From an uncultured Duncaniella sp. (GTDB taxonomy: Bacteria > Bacteroidota > Bacteroidia > Bacteroidales > Muribaculaceae), in contig CAJTQR010000002.1 of assembly GCA_910578515.1 (NCBI GenBank), forward strand, positions 558,001-622,000: a DNA stretch of 64,000 nucleotides, given 5' to 3'. Below are positions 57,363 through 64,000 of the stretch, piece by piece. The translations under genes were made by a program, and so were the position numbers. The notes below the pieces were generated by a model. It made no database searches. It was given only the letters and a program-made list of their open reading frames with translations, and was not told the DNA's origin. The first letter of the stretch is position 1; every line of letters begins with the position of its first letter.

Positions 57363-59456
57363 CTAAGATATGCGCGACCAGTCGTGCATGCGAGATGTGA
57401 GCAGCTGGAGCTGAGTCACCAATACGGCATGTTCCTGATGTGTGAGGTCGGGGTCGGTGTCAAGGATTTCGCATGCGGTATCACGTGCAAGTTGCACGAT
57501 TTGTCCGTCGGTAGATAGGTTGGCGATATGCAGGTCAAACGGAATACCGCTTTGCATAGTACCCTCAATGTCGCCCGGTCCACGCATCTGCATGTCGGCT
57601 TCGGCTATGGCAAACCCATCAGTGGTCGATGTCATGAGTTCCAGGCGTTGGCGGGTCTCCTTTGCAATCTTACGTTTCGACATGAGTATGCAGTAGCTCT
57701 GACCTTCACCGCGACCTACACGTCCACGCAACTGGTGGAGCTGCGACAGTCCGAACCGTTCGGAATTTTCTATGAGCATTGTGGTGGCATTGGGCACGTT
57801 GACTCCTACCTCTATCACCGTTGTTGCCACGAGTATATTCGCCTCGCCTGAAGCGAAAAGTCCCATTTGATAGTCTTTCTCCACCGGTTTCATCTGTCCG
57901 TGTACGAATGCCACTTTGTAGTCGCGAAAGATTTCGCGGATATTCTCATATCCTTCTTCAAGCGACTGCAGGTCGAGCTTTTCGTTCTCCTTGATAAGGG
58001 GATACACGATATAGACCTGCCGCCCCATTTTGAGCTGTCGCCCTATGCCTTGGTAGGTCTTGAATCTGTCCTCATCATATCTAAGGAGTGTCTGGACGGG
58101 TTTGCGACCGGGTGGAAGCTCATCAATGACCGATACATCAAGGTCGCCGTACACGGTCATGGCAAGTGTACGGGGGATAGGCGTGGCTGTCATCACCAGC
58201 ACATGTGGAGGGATGATATTTTTGGTCCATAGCCGGGCACGCTGTGCCACACCGAAACGGTGCTGCTCGTCAATCACTATAAATCCGAGATTGCGGAATT
58301 TCACATTGTCTTCAATCACGGCATGTGTTCCTATGAGTATGTGGAGTGACCCGTCGGTAAGCTGGGTGTGAATCTCTTCGCGTGCCTTTTTACGTGTAGA
58401 GCCGGTGAGCAGTTTCACGTTTATTCCCATCGGAGCCACCAATTGGGTGATGGTCTCGAAATGCTGTGTGGCAAGAATCTCGGTAGGAGCCATCAGGCAT
58501 GCCTGTGTGGAATTGTCGAGCGCTATCAGCATACATAGCAGCGCCACGAGTGTTTTCCCCGAGCCGACATCACCTTGAAGCAGACGGTTCATCTGTCGTC
58601 CGGTAGCCATATCGTTCCTGATTTCCTTGATTACACGCTTTTGGGCTCCGGTGAGTGGAAATGGGAGGAATTGGGAGTAGAATGTGTTGAAGAAGTGTCC
58701 GATTCTTGGGAACATAAATCCCTGCGTAGTGCTGCTTCTGCGACGGGCATATCTTTGTATGTTAAGCTGGAGATAGAACAATTCCTCGAATTTCAGCCTT
58801 AGTCGTGCCGCCTGAAGCTGTTCGTTTGATTGTGGATTGTGAATAGCGCATAGAGCCTCGTGGATACCAAGCAGACGATGCTTTGCGATGATTTCCTTTG
58901 GCAGAGTCTCTGTCAATCCGGTCATGCCTCCAAGTATATCGGCTACAGCTGCGGAAAAAGTGCGTGATGAGAAGCCTCGGTTGCGCAGCTGTTCGGTTAG
59001 CGGATATACCCCTCTGAAACCGCTTCGGGCGAGGGCGGCTCCCGGTACATCAATCTCCGGATGGACCATGCTCCATTTTCCATTGAACCATGATGGTTTG
59101 CCGAATACAATATACTCGGTGGCTGTGTGATAAGTCTGGCGGATTCCTTTGATGCGCTGAAACCACACGACCTCCATCACTGCCGACCCGTCGGAGAATA
59201 GTCCCACAAGGCGGGTTTTAGCACCTTCTCCTTGCACGGTAAAAGAAATGAATTTCCCTTTCACCTGCACCGAAGGCATGTCATCGCCCGAGAAATTGAT
59301 GATTCGATATATGGACCTGCGGTCAAGGTAATGGGTAGGGAAATGATACAGAAGGTCATAATAGGTCTTTATGCCAAGATTCTTTTCAAGAAGCTCGGCA
59401 CGTTTAGGTCCCATTCCGCGCAGGAATTTTATGTCCATTCTTCTGAGTCGTTCCAT
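57363..59456 (-). CDS. recG: ATP-dependent DNA helicase RecG
   Basis: A 697-residue helicase that reverses stalled replication forks. The N-terminal wedge (YYDLLYHFPTHYLDR, then OB-fold QVKGKFISFTVQGEGAKTRLVG) precedes the helicase core: motif I LLQGDVGSGKTLVAL, motif II DEQHRFG, motif III TATPIPRTLAMT, motif V VIEVGVNVPNAT, motif VI QLRGRVGRG. Full length for the family. It follows ispD by 47 bases on the same strand. Confidence 0.95.
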   Translation of the reverse strand: MERLRRMDIKFLRGMGPKRAELLEKNLGIKTYYDLLYHFPTHYLDRRSIYRIINFSGDDMPSVQVKGKFISFTVQGEGAKTRLVGLFSDGSAVMEVVWFQRIKGIRQTYHTATEYIVFGKPSWFNGKWSMVHPEIDVPGAALARSGFRGVYPLTEQLRNRGFSSRTFSAAVADILGGMTGLTETLPKEIIAKHRLLGIHEALCAIHNPQSNEQLQAARLRLKFEELFYLQLNIQRYARRRSSTTQGFMFPRIGHFFNTFYSQFLPFPLTGAQKRVIKEIRNDMATGRQMNRLLQGDVGSGKTLVALLCMLIALDNSTQACLMAPTEILATQHFETITQLVAPMGINVKLLTGSTRKKAREEIHTQLTDGSLHILIGTHAVIEDNVKFRNLGFIVIDEQHRFGVAQRARLWTKNIIPPHVLVMTATPIPRTLAMTVYGDLDVSVIDELPPGRKPVQTLLRYDEDRFKTYQGIGRQLKMGRQVYIVYPLIKENEKLDLQSLEEGYENIREIFRDYKVAFVHGQMKPVEKDYQMGLFASGEANILVATTVIEVGVNVPNATTMLIENSERFGLSQLHQLRGRVGRGEGQSYCILMSKRKIAKETRQRLELMTSTTDGFAIAEADMQMRGPGDIEGTMQSGIPFDLHIANLSTDGQIVQLARDTACEILDTDPDLTHQEHAVLVTQLQLLTSRMHDWSRIS

Positions 59457-59503
59457 CAGTCGGGCTGTGTGGTATTAAGAGGGTAGATTTGTGTTTTTAG
59501 CCT

Positions 59504-60187
59504 CTAAATATGTGACAGGTAAAGCTCAGCCACTTCCATGTCACCGGGATTTGTCACCTTGATGTTATGCGGGTCGCCTTCAACGAGATTAAGGTTTGAA
59601 TATCCTGCTGCCTCCATCACTGATGCGTCATCGGTGAAATCGGGGCGTAACTCTTGCCGGTAAGCGGCAATCAGTTTGTCGGCATGGAATATTTGCGGGG
59701 TTTGGACCGCACGGTAATGTGTGCGGTCAACAGCGGTGGATTTTCCATCTGCTTCGATATGCCTGATTGAGTCCGAGAGCCTGTAGGCGGGCAGGGCGCC
59801 ATCGGCATCCAAGAGTCCTTTCAGTATGTCATTGAACAGCCGGCATGTTATCACCGGACGTGCTGCATCATGGATGCTAATCCATCCCGCCTGGGTGTCG
59901 AGATGCTCTATGTGGTCAATGGCGTTTTTGACGCTTGCCGCGCGCGATGCGCCACCATGCACAATGGTGTGAGGCAGGGTAAATCCATGTTCATGGCACA
60001 TTCGTTTCCATTCGTCGGTCATTTCAGAACTTAGCACCACTATTATCTCACTTTTGGAATCGCAATCATGCAGACGTTCTATAGTGGTCATAAGTAATGG
60101 TCTACCGAAAAGATTGCAGAATTGTTTTGGCAAGTTTCCACCATACCTGCTGCCACTTCCTGCTGCCACGATAATTTGATAATTCAT
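59504..60187 (-). CDS. ispD: 2-C-methyl-D-erythritol 4-phosphate cytidylyltransferase
   Basis: A 227-residue enzyme of the MEP isoprenoid pathway. CTP-binding loop IIVAAGSGSRYGGNLPKQF, IHDAARPVI, RAVQTPQIFHA and TDDASVMEAAG fit IspD. The start MNYQIIVAAG at 60187 is fixed by the family. It leads the ispD-recG unit. Confidence 0.93.
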   Translation of the reverse strand: MNYQIIVAAGSGSRYGGNLPKQFCNLFGRPLLMTTIERLHDCDSKSEIIVVLSSEMTDEWKRMCHEHGFTLPHTIVHGGASRAASVKNAIDHIEHLDTQAGWISIHDAARPVITCRLFNDILKGLLDADGALPAYRLSDSIRHIEADGKSTAVDRTHYRAVQTPQIFHADKLIAAYRQELRPDFTDDASVMEAAGYSNLNLVEGDPHNIKVTNPGDMEVAELYLSHI

Positions 60188-60320
60188 ACTTTCAGATACT
60201 TGGTCCGCAATTTTATTACAAAAATAGTCAATAATTCCATTATTGGCAAGGTTCACTAATGACTCTTTAACTCGACAGCTTGCACTTTATCCCAAACTCA
60301 ATCTTTGAGGGGATGGGAAG

Positions 60321-60370
60321 ATATAAAAAAGCAAACCCGACGGATGGGGACATCCGTCGGGGCGCTTTTT
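60321..60370 (-). terminator. Terminator of pnp
   Basis: On the minus strand cccgacggatg/catccgtcggg is followed by TTTGCTTTTTT, about 40 bases after the pnp stop. Confidence 0.8.
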
Positions 60371-60400
60371 CATTGGTTATAGTGTGTTAACTAAGACTTC

Positions 60401-62680
60401 TTAGTCACGGGGTTCGCGTTCGTTGTTGTCGCGGCGGGGACGGTCGTCACGGCGGGGACGGTCACCGTTGTCACGGCGAGGTCCGCGGTCATCGCGGCGG
60501 GGACCACGGTTGCCATTGTCGCGGCGGGGACCACGGTCAGAACGGGGAGTGCGTTCGCGTTCCACGTAGCCTTCGGGTTTGGGCTGGAGAGCGCGCATTG
60601 ACAGACGGTATTTACCGGTCTTCTTGTCAATTTCAATGAGTTTAACCTCTACGCTGTCACCTTCCTTCAAGCCGGAAGCTTCCATGTTTTCAAGACGGCC
60701 CCATGAGATTTCAGAAATGTGGAGCAGACCGTCGCGGTTAGGCATAAATTCTACGAATGCACCGAAATCCTGAATGGAACGTACGGTACCCTGATATACT
60801 TTGCCTTCTTCAGGAAGTTCCACAATCGCGTTAATCATCTCAAGAGCCTTATCGATGGCAGCCTTGTTGGATGCTGCAACTTCGATATAGCCTCCTTCGG
60901 GGATTTCGTCGATTGATACGGTAGCACCGCTTGCTTCCTGAATACCCTGGATTACCTTTCCGCCCGGGCCAATCACAGCACCGATGAGTTCCTTCGGGAT
61001 AATCATTGTTACGATACGAGGCACATGAGCCTTGTAGTCCTCGCGTGGTGCAGGGATAGTTTCCTGGATTTTGTCGAGGATGTGGAGACGACCTTCGCGA
61101 GCCTGGTTAAGAGCCTTCTCAAGGATTTCGTAGCTGAGACCGTCGCACTTGATATCCATCTGTGTTGCAGTGATACCGTCGCGTGTTCCGGTTACTTTGA
61201 AGTCCATATCGCCGAGGTGGTCTTCATCACCAAGGATGTCGGAAAGGATAGCATATTTCTCACCGTCAGAGATAAGACCCATTGCAATACCGCTGACAGG
61301 ACGTTTCATCTTCACACCTGCATCGAGGAGTGAAAGAGTACCGGCACAAACAGTTGCCATTGATGATGAACCATTTGATTCAAGGATATCGCTGACAATA
61401 CGGCATACGTAGGGGAAATCGTCGGGGAACATGCGTTTGAGCGCGCGGTGAGCAAGATTACCGTGACCTACTTCACGACGACCTACACCACGCACGGGTT
61501 TAGCCTCGCCGGTAGAGAAGGGGGGGAAGTTATAGTGAAGAAGGAAGCGCTCGCGACCCTGGTTGAGCACGTCGTCGAGAATCTTTTCATCGAGCTTGGT
61601 GCCAAGGGTAACAGTAGCAAGCGACTGGGTCTCGCCACGGGTGAACACAGATGAGCCGTGAGGTCCGGGGAGGTAGTCAACTTCACACCAGATGGGACGG
61701 ATTTCAGTAGTCTTACGACCATCGAGACGGATACCTTCGTCAAGCACGCAGCGGCGCATAGCCTCTTTTTCTACATCGTGGTAGTAGCGTTTTACCAAAG
61801 GAGTCTTTTCGTCACGTTCCTCTTCGGGAAGTGATTCGATATATTCTTCGCAAATCTTGTCGAAGCTCTCCTGACGCCAGTGTTTGTCGGCACAGCCGGC
61901 TTTGGCGATGGCATAAGCCTTGTCATAGCACTTGTCATGCACGTCTTTGCGGAGCTCTTCATCGTTGGTTTCGTGGCAATATTCACGTTTTACGGTTGAG
62001 CCAACTTCCTCGGCAAGTTCCATCTGGGCCTTGCACTGAACCTTGATGGCATCGTGAGCGGCGCGGAGGGCAGCGAGAAGGTCAGCTTCGGAAACTTCGT
62101 TCATCTCGCCTTCCACCATCATGATGTTGTCGTAAGTAGCGCCGACCATAAGTTCCATGTCAGCCTTTTCGAGCTGTTCGAAAGTGGGGTCGATTACAAA
62201 TTCACCGTTCACACGAGCCACACGCACTTCAGAGATAGGACCGTTGAAAGGTATGTCGCTCACGGCAAGAGCTGCTGAGGCAGCGAGACCGGCCAGAGCG
62301 TCAGGCATATCAACACCGTCAGATGAGTACATGGTCACCTGTACGAATGTATCTGCATGATAATTGTCAGGGAAAAGAGGACGGAGCACACGGTCAACAA
62401 GGCGTGATGTCAAAATCTCGTAATCGCTGGCACGTCCTTCACGTTTGAGAAAACCGCCGGGAAAGCGCCCGTTGGATGAAAATTTCTCTTTGTATTCTAC
62501 TTGGAGGGGCATAAAGTCAACTCCCTCGCCGGCGTCCTTCGCCGTTACTACTGTCGCAAGGAGCATAGTGTTGCCCATGCGCAGTTCTACCGCTCCATCG
62601 GCTTGCTTTGCTAATTTGCCGGTCTCAAGGGTAATGATGCGACCGTCGGGCAGCTCGATGGTTTTTTTAATTGGATTCAT
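60401..62680 (-). CDS. pnp: Polyribonucleotide nucleotidyltransferase
   Basis: A 759-residue 3'-5' phosphorolytic exoribonuclease. Two RNase PH domains: LPDGRIITLETGKLAKQADG with the RNA-binding FSSNGRFPGGFLKREGR, and VFTRGETQSLATVTLG with the phosphate site around ILESNGSSSMATVCAGTL. The KH domain (IGAVIGPGGKVIQGI, about 563) and S1 domain (GTVRSIQDFGAFVEFMPNRDGLLH, about 635) follow. Residues 712-759 form a basic low-complexity tail of repeated GPRRDNG and RPRRDD units, unusual for bacterial PNPase outside Bacteroidetes. Confidence 0.95.
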   Translation of the reverse strand: MNPIKKTIELPDGRIITLETGKLAKQADGAVELRMGNTMLLATVVTAKDAGEGVDFMPLQVEYKEKFSSNGRFPGGFLKREGRASDYEILTSRLVDRVLRPLFPDNYHADTFVQVTMYSSDGVDMPDALAGLAASAALAVSDIPFNGPISEVRVARVNGEFVIDPTFEQLEKADMELMVGATYDNIMMVEGEMNEVSEADLLAALRAAHDAIKVQCKAQMELAEEVGSTVKREYCHETNDEELRKDVHDKCYDKAYAIAKAGCADKHWRQESFDKICEEYIESLPEEERDEKTPLVKRYYHDVEKEAMRRCVLDEGIRLDGRKTTEIRPIWCEVDYLPGPHGSSVFTRGETQSLATVTLGTKLDEKILDDVLNQGRERFLLHYNFPPFSTGEAKPVRGVGRREVGHGNLAHRALKRMFPDDFPYVCRIVSDILESNGSSSMATVCAGTLSLLDAGVKMKRPVSGIAMGLISDGEKYAILSDILGDEDHLGDMDFKVTGTRDGITATQMDIKCDGLSYEILEKALNQAREGRLHILDKIQETIPAPREDYKAHVPRIVTMIIPKELIGAVIGPGGKVIQGIQEASGATVSIDEIPEGGYIEVAASNKAAIDKALEMINAIVELPEEGKVYQGTVRSIQDFGAFVEFMPNRDGLLHISEISWGRLENMEASGLKEGDSVEVKLIEIDKKTGKYRLSMRALQPKPEGYVERERTPRSDRGPRRDNGNRGPRRDDRGPRRDNGDRPRRDDRPRRDNNEREPRD

Positions 62681-62824
62681 AAATTATTGTTTCAGCTTAT
62701 ATAAAATTTCTTCTTGTTAGCAGCAGGTTGAAACAGTCGATTTGGCTTCGTCAAAATGCTTAAAAGTAGGGTCGTTAGATTCAGCACTTTTAAATTTAGT
62801 TAGCGTACGGATTGTTTCGGTTTG

Positions 62825-62832
62825 CAAAGATA
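62825..62832 (-). promoter_or_regulatory. -7 element of pnp
   Basis: TATCTTTG on the minus strand, giving a leader of about 140 nt. It lies in the 374-base gap 62681-63054 with the YbaK promoter; no strong hairpin stands out. Confidence 0.5.
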
Positions 62833-62960
62833 GAAAAAATAATGAAATAAATGTATGAAAATCCGATAAATAATTTATTTTGAAGGGAAATAATAGGATG
62901 TTTGAGCCGTATGCCGGGCTCTTTTTTGTCATATAGGCTAAAAATGTGGTGATTTTTATG

Positions 62961-62968
62961 TATTTTTG
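62961..62968 (+). promoter_or_regulatory. -7 element of the YbaK-type gene
   Basis: TATTTTTG about 87 bases before the start codon; no clear -33. Confidence 0.45.
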
Positions 62969-63054
62969 CAGCTAAGTAGCGGTTTAAGTTTCGTGGTTGC
63001 ATAAGTGACCTTTTGAGTTTGAACTGTTGCTTTTAACCTCAAGATAGGAATCAA

Positions 63055-63546
63055 ATGGATAAAGTGTCTAAAACTAATGCGGCTCGTCTGCTTGATAAGG
63101 CAAAGGTTGAATATGAACTGGTGCCTTACACTGTAGACCCTGATAATCTTGCCGCCGAGCATGTGGCTGAGGAATTGGGTGAGGATATCAACAGTGTGTT
63201 CAAGACGTTGGTGCTCCATGGCGACAAGTCCGGTTATTTCGTATGCGTCATACCTGGCAACATGGAGGTGGATTTGAAAAAAGCTGCAAAAGCGGCGGGT
63301 GCAAAGAAGGCTGAGATGATTCCTATGAAGGAACTGCTGCCGCTCACTGGTTATATACGGGGCGGTTGCTCTCCGGTAGGGATGAAAAAGCCGTTTCCTA
63401 CATTTTTTCATACCACGGCGCTCGACTTTGATGTGATATATGTCTCGGCAGGGCAACGCGGGCTTCAGCTTAAAGTCTCGCCCGCGGCTTTGATAAAATA
63501 TTGTAACGCCACGGTTGCGGATGTTGCTGTGGATAAGGATTTATAA
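63055..63546 (+). CDS. ybaK: YbaK-type aminoacyl-tRNA deacylase
   Basis: A 163-residue trans-editing enzyme that hydrolyses Cys-tRNA(Pro). Landmarks: KTNAARLLDKAKVEYELVPY, VFKTLVLHGD, AGAKKAEMIPMKEL, and the signature GGCSPVGMKKPFPTFF. Length fits YbaK/EbsC. aroC starts 36 bases later. Confidence 0.92.
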   Translation: MDKVSKTNAARLLDKAKVEYELVPYTVDPDNLAAEHVAEELGEDINSVFKTLVLHGDKSGYFVCVIPGNMEVDLKKAAKAAGAKKAEMIPMKELLPLTGYIRGGCSPVGMKKPFPTFFHTTALDFDVIYVSAGQRGLQLKVSPAALIKYCNATVADVAVDKDL

Positions 63547-63582
63547 ATCACTATTATTTACACGAATTTACTCTAAGGATAT

Positions 63583-64000
63583 ATGAATACAATAGGAAAG
63601 TTATTCACTTTTACCGGTTTTGGTGAATCGCATGGCAAGGCTATAGGCGGTGTCATCGACGGTATGCCTGCCGGGGTCAGGATAGATTTGGCTAAGGTGC
63701 AGCAGGAGCTCGACCGTCGGCGCCCCGGACAATCGGCCATCACCACATCCCGTCGCGAAAGTGATACGGTGGAAGTGCTTTCCGGACTGATGGAGGGTGT
63801 GACTACCGGAACATCCATCGGTTTCATCATCCGTAATGAAAATCAGCATTCATCCGATTATGACCAGCTGCGGTCGGCGTTCCGTCCGTCGCATGCGGAC
63901 TATACATACACTACCAAGTATGGTATACGAGACCATAGGGGCGGGGGACGTTCCAGTGCGCGTGAGACTGCAACTCGCGTTGTGGCTGGCGCTTTTGCCA
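63583..64000 (+). CDS. aroC: Chorismate synthase, 3' end outside window
   Basis: The first 139 residues of an FMN-dependent enzyme converting EPSP to chorismate in aromatic amino acid synthesis. GESHGKAIGGVIDG, QSAITTSRRESDTVEVLSG, GTSIGFIIRNENQ and the FMN-site DHRGGGRSSARETATRV are intact. The ORF is open at the window edge. Confidence 0.96.
   Translation, partial: MNTIGKLFTFTGFGESHGKAIGGVIDGMPAGVRIDLAKVQQELDRRRPGQSAITTSRRESDTVEVLSGLMEGVTTGTSIGFIIRNENQHSSDYDQLRSAFRPSHADYTYTTKYGIRDHRGGGRSSARETATRVVAGAFA

Noticed and set aside
63055..63456. Minus-strand ORF overlapping ybaK
   Set aside because: The plus-strand YbaK protein has clear family motifs; the minus frame is its shadow.

Overview
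The window reads as chromosome of a gut Bacteroidales bacterium, most likely of the Muribaculaceae (S24-7) type; the family is inferred from overall protein character and cannot be fixed from sequence alone. Supporting signs are lipoproteins with short lipoboxes, BACON and FISUMP-like surface modules, TonB-linked barrels, weak Shine-Dalgarno sites, and promoters of the Bacteroidetes primary-sigma type (TTTG, about 20 bp, then TAnnTTTG) upstream of many genes and of the tRNAs.

Region by region: 1-4 kb holds the end of a glycan locus (a truncated surface glycan-binding-like protein, then a BACON-GH5 endoglucanase lipoprotein). 4-12.5 kb holds a thioredoxin-fold lipoprotein, ilvE with an HD-domain gene, an AspT-type transporter, and prs followed by an S9 peptidase. 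12.6-22.3 kb is minus-strand housekeeping: pheS-crcB-nth-TRIC-tlpA, lgt, a ClC channel with a hairpin around its start codon, two domain-of-unknown-function genes, and dsbD. 22.6-31.3 kb is a rhamnogalacturonan-type pectin locus built as two divergent operons (GH105, GH106 and an (alpha/alpha)6 lipoprotein on minus; CE12 and GH28 on plus) with no SusC/SusD. 31.4-36.3 kb has bcp, a GT2 glycosyltransferase with an apparently leaderless start, and sufC-sufD-sufS without sufB.

36.5-50 kb is accessory and scarred. It has a duplicated tRNA-Asp transcription unit whose terminators have covarying changes, a palindrome like two fused IS3-type ends, an Abi_2/HEPN-like abortive-infection gene whose leader overlaps a predicted antisense small RNA, an XRE/membrane/PH-domain operon, a KilA-N pseudogene, a macro-domain fragment bracketed by 57-58 bp direct repeats, a TonB-type pair of genes with a leftover 3' end of a second barrel gene, and a tandem duplication of paired TlpA-like genes next to a divergent TetR regulator.

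50.6-53.2 kb is a compact set of two DUF4230 proteins, an SPFH membrane protein and a ribbon-helix-helix protein. 53.5-55.7 kb has a secreted GH13 enzyme and an AlkD-like glycosylase. A CAU-anticodon tRNA is followed by an uncharacterised two-gene pair (44 aa and 160 aa) with toxin-antitoxin-like architecture. The window closes with recG-ispD, pnp, a YbaK-type deacylase and the start of aroC.

The best candidates for something undescribed are the tRNA-adjacent two-gene module at 56.2-56.8 kb, the Abi gene with its antisense leader RNA at 37.4-38.2 kb, and the DUF4230-SPFH-RHH cluster.
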